Of a stretch of DNA of 55,795 nt, positions 33,884 through 45,543 are shown one piece after another. Numbering within the stretch: the first letter of the stretch is position 1; the number at the start of each line of letters is the position of its first letter. The position numbers were made by a program, and so were the translations under genes. This DNA is from Scedosporium boydii (lineage: Eukaryota > Ascomycota > Sordariomycetes > Microascales > Microascaceae). The notes beneath the pieces were generated by a model. That model saw only the letters and a program-made list of their open reading frames with translations, had not been told where the DNA came from and ran no database searches. Location of the stretch: contig NJFT01000253.1 in the NCBI GenBank assembly GCA_002221725.1, forward strand, positions 1 to 55,795, read 5' to 3'.

Positions 33884-35065
33884 GAGTCCTGCAGGGCGTC
33901 AATGTCACCAATCCTTGATGTTAAGATTAGGCTTTAGAAGAAGGGATTGGCCCTCGTGACATTGCGTTGTCCTTGAACAACCAGACTGACTTTCCCTGCG
34001 GCACGGGAAGGAACTCGGGCAGACGTGTCTCTTGAGTCGTACTGAATTTGGTCAAGGAACCAACAATGAAAGCGAAGGGCGAGGCTGACTGACCTGAACT
34101 AAAGACCCCAGCCGACAGCTTGACCTGGAATGACCAAGACAACAGCGGCTTACCTAATGGGAAAAACGATATTGTCAAATTGTACTTCGTACAATATTCG
34201 AATTGAAGTTGTAACGATTGTGATCAATAATTCTGGCCTTGATCGAATTCCCTAGATTCTGAACCGTATTATTGTTATCGATCTAAATTTTTACCCCACG
34301 GTCTCTTTCGAGTGCTATTAGTTACGCACTGCAGGAAAGAGGTCGAGGCCATCCCGATTCCGAAAATATAAGAACCGCCGAGTGCTCTTCTTGCGCGGGT
34401 GTTTACGAACGTATTGAGAATCATCTGTTACGGTCCACGTCCCTTGGTTAGATGTTTGTGCTTGATCTTGGAACAATGATTGAATGTCGATGTGAATATT
34501 TTCCCAGACGACCCTTGGCCTCGCCACAATCTTGGATGGCGGTTCAGGAGCAACTGAGTTCTGCCCTTGATATGGCTTCGTACAATCGATGTAGTGGGCC
34601 GCGGCTGGGATACCTGCTTCAGTGGTTGAGGATTGCCCAAGTTATTGCGCAGGGCTTTGCAGTCCACTGAGCAAGATTTGATCTGTTGGCTCGAACTGAT
34701 CATTGATGGCTTTTGGTTTCGCAAGAACGCCAACCAAATTTTAATACATTGATCGAACCCCCAACACACATCTCGGATTTTTCTCGCCTGCGCGTAGGAT
34801 GCTTCTGCATGCGTTGTGTTGAGGAGCCACAGCTTATCCACATCAAATGCTCTTCATTGTTATTTTCCAGCATCCTCTGAACTCGGGACCCACTGCCGTC
34901 GACACTTGATCATCATCTCTCGATGCCTTGAATCTCCAGAGATTGGTTTACACTCCCGAGTCCGGACTTGAGCATTTTCTCCGGTGTACGCAATATTAGA
35001 GGAACGAGATTGTATCTGCGATCGGTGTAATCAGTAGCCCTACAGAACTGTATCTACCATCCCAA
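33884..35065. promoter_or_regulatory. Divergent spacer between EED and PAS genes
   Basis: 1182 bp between two divergent start codons. The open frames here (for example minus 34428-34841) carry no recognisable domain and have no canonical starts. No repeat was seen. Presumably both promoters and leaders. Confidence 0.5.
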
Positions 35066-37033
35066 ATGGACCAGACCTTCATGACTATTCATAGTAAGTG
35101 CTTCTCTCCTCTCATTCTAAAGGATCGGCATCTCGGCTTTGTAATTTTAGTCTCCTCGTCTCAGCACGTATCTACCTAGGCGCCTCTGCCGGTTTGCATA
35201 GGCTAGACTGATGCTCTTCCAGATCTGTCTTCCGAGGCCATCATTCTTTTCGTGTCTGCGTCTGTTGTAGATGTTCTGGACTACCTCCCCGAAGAAGTCC
35301 AAGGCAGGTCGTGTTTTGATTATTTCCACCCAGACGAGCTGCCGTTCGCTCGCTCTGTCCATAGACGCGGTGTCCTCCTCGACAAAGCGGCGGTCCTCCA
35401 TTACTGCCGAATACGAGCCCGGGATGGGAGATGGATAAGATGCGAATGCTGTTTTACCGTGGTCCATGATGTCCTGGTGGCTTGCACAAGCATCTATCGG
35501 CGAGGCGAGAGGAGTGAGAGTAGGTCCCTCTATTGCTCAGAATTAGCTACTGTATACTATGTTCTGGCACTTCCTCCCTTCTAAGTCTCACCCAGCCCCG
35601 ATATCCACCAGGCTTGACTAACGGTGGCAGGGCGCGCAATCGAGGCGCCGCAGATACGCCGCATCTTTTCCAGCTCTCCAAGGGATCCTAGATATCATAT
35701 ACTCGAACACCTTTCGCCGAAGTTCAAAACACCACCCATGGAAAGAGAACCAAGAGCCGCACTTATACTAAATCGGTTCACTAGAACACATACCATCATG
35801 TTCGCAACCACCGCCGTTTCGGCGGTCCTTGGCGTGCGACCGGACCAGATCCAGAACAAGAGCTTTTATGAATGCATCCGAGAGAATTGCCTTACTGACG
35901 CTGTTCGATGTTTAGAGAGTGCAAAAGCGAATGACTCTCTTGCCTATTTACGCTTTTGGTATCGGGACCCTAGGAGACGGGAAGATTTTCAAGAGAATGA
36001 GAGACATAGTGAAGGAAGCGACGAACAAGAGGCTGTAAACGATGCTCGGATAGCATGTCTAGCGGACTCGAGATTGGATTTTGCACCTCGTGCATGGGAT
36101 GGCTTAGATGGCCAGAATACGAAGCGGAGTTACCATTCAGTGGTTTATCAGCAGACATCGCAACAATTGCAAGCCAACTCTTCGAGGTTGGGGGACCAAC
36201 AACCGCAGCAACAACATGTTCTGTCGCTTGAACTGGAAGCTGTCATCTCTTGCACCTCAGACGGTTTACTCGTCGTCTTACGAAAAGCGCGCCCGGCCAT
36301 TCCTGTTCCTCACCCACCACTGCTACCCTTCGACTTGGAGACCGGGCTTTTTCCAGCGCGCTGGCCCCAACGGTCGACAACGCCGCCTTATGTCCCACCT
36401 GATGCCTCGTATAGTTTCCGACCACCTCCCCATCCCCAGTTATTGTCCTTTAGAGACAATGTTGCAGCGACCGACCGCGCCCCCCTGGACCAACTTATGA
36501 AGTCCATCAGGGATGTGGCTGTCTTCGCCTGGGCGTTAGTCGGAATAAATGAGAACATGACAGCAGACAAGACGGACATGCCAGCAGCCGACTCTCAATA
36601 CCCTATCAACAATCGCTGCGGCTTAGGTACGACCTCGGGATGTGGATATTCTCCCCAGGCTCTTGGAGTGACCAAAAGTCCTACCAGAGTTACGGATGCA
36701 GCCAGCAACGGACGTTTTCCGCAGGCGAAAGAGGCTGCGCTTGATGCGGTCGGCCATTCAACCCCTGGCTATTCTGACCCCTCAGCATCCCGGCGTCATC
36801 TCTCGGGTTGGCCCCTTCCAGTACAATCGCTCTCTGAGGACGGACTCAATTTGTTGGCAAGTGATGACAAACGCCAACCACAGTTACTGAGCCAACCACA
36901 TGAATCCAAGTCTAGCGGCCATGAATTGACCAGCTCAATGCTCTCCCTTCATCCTGGACTTCAAAGCTCCTCGGCTAACTACACTACTTTGACCGACATT
37001 TGCAGCGGCGAGGATTCTCGATGTATGGAGTAA
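35066..37033 (+). CDS. PAS-domain protein, function unknown
   Basis: Exons 35066-35093, 35223-35513 and 35631-37033 (phases agree) give 573 residues. A first PAS fold covers about residues 12-110: IILFVSASVVDVLDYLPEEV, SCFDYFHPDELPFARSVHRR and ARDGRWIRCECCFTVVHD. A second PAS-like block follows at about 150-230: FTRTHTIMFATTAVSAVLG, SFYECIRENCLTDAVRCLES and LRFWYRDPRRR. The rest is proline-, serine- and glutamine-rich and probably disordered. The flavin-binding LOV motif around a reactive Cys (NCRFLQ) is absent, and no GATA finger, bHLH or kinase domain is seen. It resembles fungal PAS proteins with a regulatory role, but I cannot name the pathway. Confidence 0.78.
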
Positions 37034-37482
37034 TGTTTAGTGTTATAATAATATATACTCCAGAGCACAGGTAACGAAAGAATAGCCCTAAATAGAATTG
37101 CATTTCGAAGGGCCCACAATCTTTGAGTGTCCATGCTCGATCCAGAAAGCGGTCCGATTGTACTTTTGTAACCAACCGCAACTGTGCAGTTGAGACAATG
37201 ACTCCACTGTCTCCGTTTCGATTACGTAATAAAGAAATCGATGATTCTGACGCGTTCCCTCCCTTTCAGGGACTGGACGACACAAGCTGTCTATGGACGC
37301 AGTGCTCCACTGTCAACCGTCGCAAGCAAGCCCTCAACACCTGGGGCATTTATAGTATCCGTCGCTATCATTTGACGTTGAGTAACAATTCTTAGTAAAC
37401 GGCACAGAGAGCTCGAAGCCGGGCCTCCTTAGTCCTGCTCCCACTCAACATTGTCCAGCAGCTCAAATTGCAAGACGCTGTG
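37034..37482. other. Spacer between PAS gene and YIP4 gene
   Basis: Head-to-tail spacer of 449 bp. It should hold the 3' UTR of the PAS gene (TATAATAATATATAC at about 37042) and the YIP4 promoter. No further feature was identified. Confidence 0.4.
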
Positions 37483-38495
37483 ATGGCTTCTTCAAGCAGA
37501 TTAGACCTTTACGACAGGAACAACTTCGCCGACGATGAACTCATAGACCCAGATGATGGTTTGCCGCCCCAGTCCCTAGTCTATAATACATCATGAGCTT
37601 AGCTTACACTTCGGCAGCGGACTTAAATGACTTTGATGATCCTCTGAGCACCCGGGCGTCTGCCAGCCAGTTAGATACAACGCCTTCCCGGTCTCTTAAT
37701 CAAACGTACCTTACCTCCCGCATCCCCGGTGAAGACCGTCGCGCACCACAAAACACAATCGACGAATCAGTTTGGGCAACTCTACGCCGCGACCTCCTTG
37801 CTGTCTGGGCCAAGATGCGTGAAGTCCTCTATCCGCGACACCTCCTGGCCGGCACAGTGTTGGAATCCACTAGCGGCCTACGGGGAGCCTACGAGAGCCT
37901 CAGAGATGGCGGTATTTCCGGAGCTCGTGATGAGTTTGCCGGGTTGGCTGGGCGAGTTATGGATACGGAGGCGCTACTGAGCCGAGGCAATATACCATCC
38001 GGCCTGAAAGATTGGGATTTATGGGGTCCACTTATATTCTGCCTGATTCTCAGCCTGTTGCTGAGTTTTAACGCCAGGCCTGATCAAAGAGATTTGGTTT
38101 TCAGTGGCGTTTTCGCCCTCGTGTGGATTGGGGAAGCCGTTGTGACTCTGCAAATCAAGCTCCTTGGTGGGAATATGTAAGTGTCCCGTTGGACAATCCC
38201 TTCCATCTGGCGCGTCTTTTCATCCCACTGACTGCATTCTCCCAGTTCCTTTGCGCAGAGCGTTTGTGTTATTGGATACACACTCTTCCCTCTCGTGATT
38301 GCTTCCCTCCTTTCTGCGCTGGGTCTTATCTGGATTGCGCGGATACCTGTCTATCTTTTCCTTGTGGCCTGGTCACTCGCCGCTGGCGTTAGTATACTTG
38401 GTGGCAGTGGAGTCATCAAGAACCGGGTCGGCCTTGCGGTCTATCCTCTCTTTGTATTCTACGCGGGTGTTGGATGTCTTTGTTTCATCAGTTGA
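37483..38495 (+). CDS. YIP4: Yip4/YIPF6-type Golgi membrane protein
   Basis: Integral membrane protein of the Golgi that interacts with Rab GTPases in vesicle traffic. Exons 37483-37558, 37603-38176 and 38246-38495 give 299 residues. The N-terminal ~155 residues are hydrophilic. A conserved DWDLWGPLIFCLILSLLLSF opens the membrane domain, followed by FSGVFALVWIGEAVVTLQIK, SFAQSVCVIGYTLFPLVIA and three more hydrophobic spans, five in all, the Yip1-domain layout. The first intron (37559-37602) would be only 44 bases. If it is not real, translation would start at ATG 37593, giving a protein about 25 residues shorter. Confidence 0.88.
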
Positions 38496-38853
38496 CCCTT
38501 GAAATATGTGGGTTTGGAATTCGCCTTGCGGGTAGAAGGGACCGCCGTGCTTGCGTCATTGGCAATGCAGCCACAAATAGTAATTAGTCCGAGAGGACAA
38601 TCTGCTCCATTCTGCTATAAACGCAACGACCCTACTTCTACCTGTTGCTCGCCGCGAGGGTTGGCGCGGCGTAGTTGTCAATGAGTCTAGGTAAAGCTTG
38701 ACTCAGCGGACATGCAAGAGCCTACCTAATATTTGAACATGATGGTGCTCTGTTTCTCGATTCCCAGATTTAAGCAGCCCCCGGCGCGACATGCGTGTAT
38801 TGCGAAGCTTGTCGTCACATGATGGGCGTGGACTCGCAACAACCCAAGTCCTT
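38496..38853. other. Convergent 3' spacer
   Basis: 358 bp between the stop codons of the YIP4 and Ran-binding genes; nothing recognisable. Confidence 0.4.
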
Positions 38854-40850
38854 TCAAGCACCCCTAAGCTCGCGCTGTATGATACTTACCTCGTTCATGA
38901 ACGTCTTAGCGTTTGCGGCGCTCATCTGTACGCTAGGTCAGCATGGCTAAGTGGGAGGCTACTTGTTGTGAAATTTTCGCATTACCTTCATATTTACACT
39001 GAATGGGTGGGGTGGTCGATCCCCTGGCCCTGACTCGAAAGCTGTAAACATAATGTTCACAGCTTTAAGTGATGCTTTCTCTTGGAATGTCATGGCAGGA
39101 AGAAGCACAGTGTTGAGAATAAGGCGGTGGGTCTGGTCTTGTCGCATGATGAGCCGCGCGCCTTTGAACGCATCACTGCTGGGCTGTCCGCCTTCTTCTT
39201 CCTCAAGAGGGGACGCATCAAAAGTGCCAGAAATGGGGTTACCGTCCTCATCCATATCGACACAGGTTGCTGGGACATTGATCTTGAGAGTTCCCGCGCC
39301 GCGCTCTTTCCATCCCACATCTTTATTATCATTGTCGATGTAATACATCTTTGCGCGGACTTGGACGACAGTCGCCTCCCCAGCTTCGCCATCATCGACC
39401 GCGACTTTAATACATCACATTAGTATGGTCCTGTACACTTCGGAGGGCTGTGGAAATTGGTTTTCAATTTTACCTCTTTGAAGCTTCAGTTTCTTCTTTT
39501 CATCCACAGGTGCCTTGGCTTCGTCTCTTTCTGGAGAGGCTTTTGGGCTCTTATCCTCATCGGATGCCGAATCGTCATCGGTCCCGCCGCTGTCATCTGC
39601 GTCCCCATCGCTATCTGGAGCTCCAAAAGGCCGTGCTTTGCCCCCTCGTTTCAAGGATTCGCCGGAACCAGCAAAGGAAGTGAGTTTTCCGGACATGCCG
39701 GTGGAAAAGGGAGATTTGAATGAAGTCCCAGCCCCATTTGGGCTCGTTGAAGCCAGGGTCAGGAACGGTGAGGAGTTGCTCGCCTGGGAAAAGCTAAGGC
39801 TAGGCTTACTACCGCCAAGACTTGCAAATGATGACTTAAGAGCTGTGGCACCAAATGAAGATCCTTGAAAGGACGCACCCAAGGCACCAAACGGAGACGT
39901 TGTTGAGCTTAGCTTTGAGAAACCGGAGTTGGCAAACGCGGAGGATGGTGATGCTGAGGGTCCATTGGCCTGCGCGCGGATTTTGTTACCGACATCTACA
40001 CGATTCTCGGGAGCGCTTGGTAGCTTGGAACTCTAGTCATATATAAACATATAATTAGAGAGGAGGCCCCAACCCGTCAACATTGGGCAAGTGGGAAAAG
40101 GAGCGGAAGGAGATGCCTACGGCTGGTGGTCCTCTTGCATGCCGATCGTTCGCAGCGTCGGCTATGTTGCCTGGAGGGGATTGTTCATCCCGATGGCGTT
40201 TCTTATCGGGCTCGAAGGGATAATCCTATGTGTCTACCATGTCAGTGGACTTGTCTTTTTGTGATCCCCATAAGTTTTATGCGGAATCTAGGCACTTCGC
40301 ATGCTCGGTCTATAAATGCGAGCAAGAAGGGAAGGCCCTTTTTGAGGGGGTGCCTGAACGGTTGATCGCCTCCAAACCGGGTACGGATGGCGAGATAATG
40401 GCAGCGCAAGCGTTACACTAAACGCCCCGAGTGCGCAGTAAAGAAGAACGGAGAGGCAACCCGCTGGGCTCCTCGCCGTCTAGCTCGACCGCAAAATAAA
40501 GAGGGCAGAGACAAGAGAGGGGTGGCAACGATGTGAGAAAGTGATAGAATTTGCTTTACCTGATTATCACCCCCGACATCTGCCTCGGCAGTCCCAGAAG
40601 GTTCGTTTGCCTCTAGTTGATCGTGCGCTCTTTTCTTCTTTGGCGATGAGATTTGATCTCGTGGGCTTGTCTGCTGGTGCACCGAGTTTCGGTCGGGGGT
40701 GCTAGGACGCCGCACAACCTCATCCGCCTCGGAAATACTGGTATTTCGGAGCTCCTCTCTCGCCGCGGTAGTTTCGGCGTCTTCTTTAAGAGGCTGGTCG
40801 GAGAGCAATTCGGTGGCCCTCAGACTCGGCGACCTCGATTCGGGCGCCAT
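38854..40850 (-). CDS. YRB2: Ran-binding domain protein, Yrb2/RanBP3 type
   Basis: Nuclear cofactor for exportin-1 (Crm1) dependent export. Minus-strand exons: 40850-40560, 40225-40121, 40032-39474, 39404-38986 and 38925-38854 give 481 residues. The N-terminal part is charged with basic clusters (SPKKKRAHDQLEANE, PFEPDKKRHRDEQ) suited to nuclear import. The middle has scattered FG motifs (SPFGALGASF, SSFGATALK) and an acidic stretch (DSDGDADDSGGTDDDSASDE). The C-terminal RanBD1 reads EATVVQVRAKMYYIDNDNKD, GWKERGAGTLKINVP, RLIMRQDQTHRLILNTVLLP and NIMFTAFESG. The end (EVSIIQRELRGA) assumes that a GTAAGT at the last Glu-Val codons is not used as a donor. A Nup50-like nucleoporin is the alternative, since it also joins FG motifs to a RanBD. 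Confidence 0.87.
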
Positions 40851-41724
40851 CGCCGGCTAGGTAGAAACTGGGGCCTACTCTAGGTAGCTATCGGGCAGAA
40901 GATTGAGAGTTGGGCGTTGCTTCGTGCGCTTCAAAGGAATCGAGTATGGAAAAGCGGTTTGGGAAGTGTAAAGAAGCCTCTTTTATTCAATATGTGCCGA
41001 TATTCACCTGGAAACTCGTCCAGTAACACAGGAAGGGTTGCGGGGATGGGAATGACGGCGATGGCGATGGCGATGGCGGTTGCGAATGTGCGTGTGCAAC
41101 TGTTCAATGTATGTTTTCAAGAATGTGATCTAGAAGTGGGGTGGATGGATTGTTCAACGCTTGGTGACAGCAGAGGCGATTACGGCTGGGGCCCCTCCTT
41201 ACACATTGATCAAATGTGCTCAGGGACGTTGCCACTGGCCATTGGGGTGGTATTAGCTGCGTATCTTGTGCCAATCTAGTCAGGGTATCCAGTGAACACA
41301 CCTTCATCAAATGCAATGGGAGGTAAACGAAATGGAAACGATGGGTTGGGTCTCATTCCCCGAGGAGATTTATTTCCTCTTCGACTTATTAAATTATCAA
41401 TGTTATTATGTACGATTTACGAGGCATCTGAACTGTGAAGTCGTATCAATCATGATGAATTTGATGTCTTATGGGCAATACCAATTAATTAACATCATAG
41501 ATGATTTCCAGAGCATCATGTGATCTGGCGTCACATTGGTGTGGCTGCAAGGCGGGAGCGAACTACCTTTCTGTCTTCAACGACGACGCACTGCTCCTTA
41601 CACACCTTCATAGTGACATTTGACTTTCACATCACCATCATCCCTATTGCCCCTGGATCAGCCATGCCATGCCATATCACATTCCGTTAGATGTGGTTCA
41701 ATCATTTCATTGCCTACACTGAGC
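40851..41724. promoter_or_regulatory. Divergent spacer between YRB2 and HRQ1 genes
   Basis: 874 bp between divergent starts. A short hexamer repeat (GATGGC-like, about 41050-41085) is present. No gene is supported. Confidence 0.45.
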
Positions 41725-44700
41725 ATGGCAAATCGCAAGAGGAAACACGACAGTGGTGGTGCAGACAATCAGCGATGTTCACCAGAGCCTGTGGCCTCCC
41801 AGGAAGTGAGACTGTCTAAAGAAGTTATAGCTGGAGGATCTGTCGATTGCACTGTTGAGTGGCCAGGGTATTTCAAAGACCTAGAGAAAGTCCATGGTGC
41901 CCTAAACTTAGTTTTTACGTTCTGCTGTTCGCGCAAACACGTTATCACCACGTTTGACAATATCAAGGGTGCTGTTCAGACCCATATCGGACGGCCACTC
42001 ACCGTTGAGGATGTCGCTACTGTAACAGCAGTCCGACCGGACACCATCAACTTCTCATATGCCAATGAAGCAATGCTACACACGGACATCAGAGGCTGTG
42101 AAAGGGATACAGTCTTCAAGCAGAATCCATCCCAAGGAATCACCTCCCAAGGCCCACCGGCGGACGCTTCCGTGGGTGGCGTTACAGGCTTGGGTAATCT
42201 TGGTCAGGTCTGCGTTGAGGGTGATGAGGATGTTCTCTACTTCGAGTTTACGGACGAAGATCCGCAGCCCAATAAGCGAGCCCGATCACAGCCTCGCGGT
42301 GGCCGACGGCCGGGGTTACAGAACCTAAGATTACCGGCCTTCGATCCGGCTCGACTAGCCCATTTAATCGAACGGCGTAACGCGAAGTTCCACCTCTCCC
42401 TGAGCGCATTCCTCACACAATGCATTGCGGACAATCTAGATCCTATCCAAACGCTCAAGGAACGAGCCTTGCAGTATATTCCCGTACCACCGAAATCCGT
42501 GAAGCCGAGTTTTCACGGCCTGATAACCACTGCTGCGAACACAATACCGCAGAAGCGGATATCAATTCCGAAAATCATTGCAGAGCTGAAATCAAGCTCG
42601 TTCTATTCCGGTCAGATCGTGCCCAGCAGCCATCGAGTCTTTGAGCCGCAAGCTGCTATCTATGGCGGCTTGGACTTCCTACTTAGCCAGAGCCTTGTCA
42701 ATGCCCTCTACAACTCGAGAGGAATTGTGCAGTTTTACTCACACCAAGCAGTCGCATTAAACTACCTGCATTCCGGAAAGAATGTTGTAGTCTCAACTTC
42801 AACTAGTTCGGGAAAGTCTTTAATTTACCAGCTACCTATCCTGCACGCCTTGGAGCGGGACCGCTCATCTCGAGCCATGTTTATTTTTCCTACCAAGGCC
42901 CTTGCCCAAGATCAAAAACGAAGCCTGCAAGAAATTATGAATTACATGCCGGGCTACGATAGCACCCGAGTCGGGACCCTAGACGGAGACACACCCTTCT
43001 TAGAGAGGGCATTCATCAGAGAAAATGCCAACGTTATCTTTACCAACCCCGACATGCTCCATGCGACGATACTTCCCAACGAGGAGAGATGGAGGACATA
43101 TTTTCGAAACTTGAAGTACGTTGTAGGTACGTAAATCACTACTATCCTTGGCCATCTGATATGCTAACAGTACAGTGGATGAGTTGCACTTCTACAGCGG
43201 GCAATTCGGGGCTCACGTTTCTTTTATCATGAGGAGGCTCCGCCGCATTTGCGAAGCACTGGGAAATAATGACGTCCGATTCATCTCTTGTTCGGCTACT
43301 GTGGCAGACCCCGTACGACATTTCAAGATAGTGTTCGGTGTTGAGGATGTTGAGCTAGTGGACTTTGATGGGTCGCCAACAGGTATCTCTCCACCCCACA
43401 CAGAACCAAGACATAATTACTCATTATTGACCTTTTACGAAGGGCGAAAGGAGTTTTTATGTTGGAACACACCCTACAAAGATCCAGCAGACCCCAGCAG
43501 CGGTCGGGGGAACTCGATGATGGAATGCGCTCGCCTCCTCTGCGAACTTATTCTTCGTGGTGTGCGTACCATTGTGTTCTGCAAGACGCGGGGCCGCTGT
43601 GAGGCTCTTGTTGGCGCTGTCAGACATGATTTGGAACAACTAGGACGTCCAGAAGTGTCAGGACGGGTAATGGCATACCGAGGAGGCTACACAGCCCAGG
43701 ACCGTCGCAAAATAGAGGCCGACATGTTCGACGGTAAACTTCTTGGGATTGCTGCTACTACAGCTCTTGAGTTGGGCATGGATATTGGTACGCTGGACTG
43801 TGTCTTGACTTGGGGATTCCCTTACACTATTTCAAACCTGCGTCAGCAGAGCGGCAGGGCTGGTCGGCGCAACGGGGATTCCCTCTCGATCCTACTTGGC
43901 GATCCGTTACCATCCGATCAGTACTACATGCGGAACCCCGATGATCTCTTCTCAAAGCCAAACGCCGCGCCTCAAATCGATCTTGAAAACATCCTCCTGC
44001 GCGAAGCCCACATCCAGTGTGCTGCACACGAGCTCCCCATTCAACTGGGAAGGGATGCTGCCTACTTTGGACCTGATCTCGAACGAATATGCCGGGATCA
44101 CCTAATCATCGGTGAGGGTGGTTTTTATCATTGCCATACCCGATTTCTCCCATCTCCATCAAGCTTTGTCTGCATTCGAGGCTCGGGAGAACAGCATTTC
44201 GCCATCATTGATACGACGGGTGGGAAGAATGAAGTTCTGGAAGATTTAGAGATCTCGAGAGCGACATTTACAATCTATGATGGCGCCATTTATCTTCACC
44301 AAGGAGATAAATATCTCGTGCGGGATTTCCAGCCAGACAAACGGAGGGCCCTCGTCGAGTTGGTTAAGGTCAATTGGACGACTCGACCAAGAGACTTTAC
44401 TGATATAGATCCTGTCGAAACTGAGGCCATTCGGAAATTGGATGGTTCGCCTTGCCACGCCTTCTACGGGACCGTTAAAATTACGCAAAAGGTTTTTGGT
44501 TTTTTCAAGGTGGATCAGCGGGGGCGTCTTCTAGACGCAATTCACGTCGACAACCCATCCGTGGTACGGTATACAAGAGGGCTATGGCTGGACATACCAA
44601 AAGAAACCCTTGATCTTCTCAGGGCCCGCAAGCTTAACCCTGCAGCCTCGATCCACGCCGCCGAGCATGCCATCTTAAGCATGGTGTCCACAGTCGTTCC

Positions 44701-45094
44701 CGCCCTTCCTGGCGACGTCAGGACCGAGTGCAAAGCAGCGAAGAAGGAGTTCGCGAAGAAGGAGACATCGAGGAAACGACCCGGCCGATTAACTCTATAC
44801 GATGCCAATGGAGGTCCCGCTGGCTCCGGGATAAGCACCAGGGCGTTTAATCACATTGATAGCCTCCTACAACGGGCCCTCGAAAGGGTCCAAGTGTGCC
44901 GATGTGCCGACGGATGTGTGGAGTGTGTGGCTTCAGAGCTCTGCCACGAAGGTAACGAAGTTATCATAAAGGTCGGGGCGGAGGTGATTCTCAAATCTCT
45001 ATTAAATGTCAGTATTGATATAAAGGAGCTGCCGATGGGTAACGATGTCGGTATCGACACAATAATTGTAGCGAGTCCGGTACCCGTCCAATAA
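41725..45094 (+). CDS. HRQ1: Hrq1-type ATP-dependent 3'-5' DNA helicase (RecQ4-like)
   Basis: DNA-repair helicase (crosslink repair, genome stability) of superfamily 2. Exons 41725-43126 and 43176-45094 give 1106 residues, close to yeast Hrq1. The start is MANRKRKHD, the first ATG in the frame. Motif I (Walker A) STSTSSGKSLIYQLP is near residue 356; motif Ia MFIFPTKALAQDQ follows; motif II is VDELH (DExH), split by the only intron; motif III SCSATVADP; motif VI QQSGRAGRRNGD is near 690. The C-terminal DUF1998-type region ends with the cysteine cluster CRCADGCVECVASELCHEG (about 1041-1059), typical of the Hrq1/MrfA group. The N-terminal ~300 residues include a conserved CCSRKHVITTFDNIK block and a basic linker (NKRARSQPRGGRRPG). 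All key residues are present. Confidence 0.93.
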
Positions 45095-45543
45095 TAAATA
45101 GTACAATTATAATACAGTTTCTTATACAAATATTTTTTTTTTCTTCTTCTTCAATTTTATATCTATAATATATAGAATTATCTTGAAGATTTATTTTAAA
45201 GTTTATTATAAAATGTTAGTTGAATTAGTCATAAGAAAGCTGGTTTGTACCTTCCACACAAAGGTACATGCTTAAACCACGAAGGTGGTGTCCAAGGCGC
45301 CCGAGCAGCAGGCGGAGAGCGCTAATGAGGAACTCCATTGTATCAATCGATGTTTCCCACCCAGAACACCAACTCGTTGAGCATCCCTTTGCGGCTTGAA
45401 GCACCTACTTCGTATTCAATTTCTAGCACCGCGATTTGACACCCAGTCAGGCCCTCCCCAGTTCTTGCGACATCTCTAGAGTTCGCTATCGATGTCGGTG
45501 CTTACAGGTCTCTTCCTGCGCTTTCAATCCCATCCTTGCTGCC
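45095..45543. other. Spacer between HRQ1 and UPF2 genes
   Basis: 449 bp, head to tail. The first ~140 bp is A+T-rich with a long T run and TATAATATATAG, fitting a 3' UTR and poly(A) region. The rest should be the UPF2 promoter. Confidence 0.45.

Noticed and set aside
34428..34841. Minus-strand frame of 137 codons between the EED and PAS genes
   Set aside because: No domain, no strong start context, mixed composition; likely chance in a promoter spacer.
41050..41085. Coding signal in the GATGGC hexamer repeat
   Set aside because: The frame that contains it has no conserved domain and lies in a divergent promoter spacer; simple repeat is sufficient.
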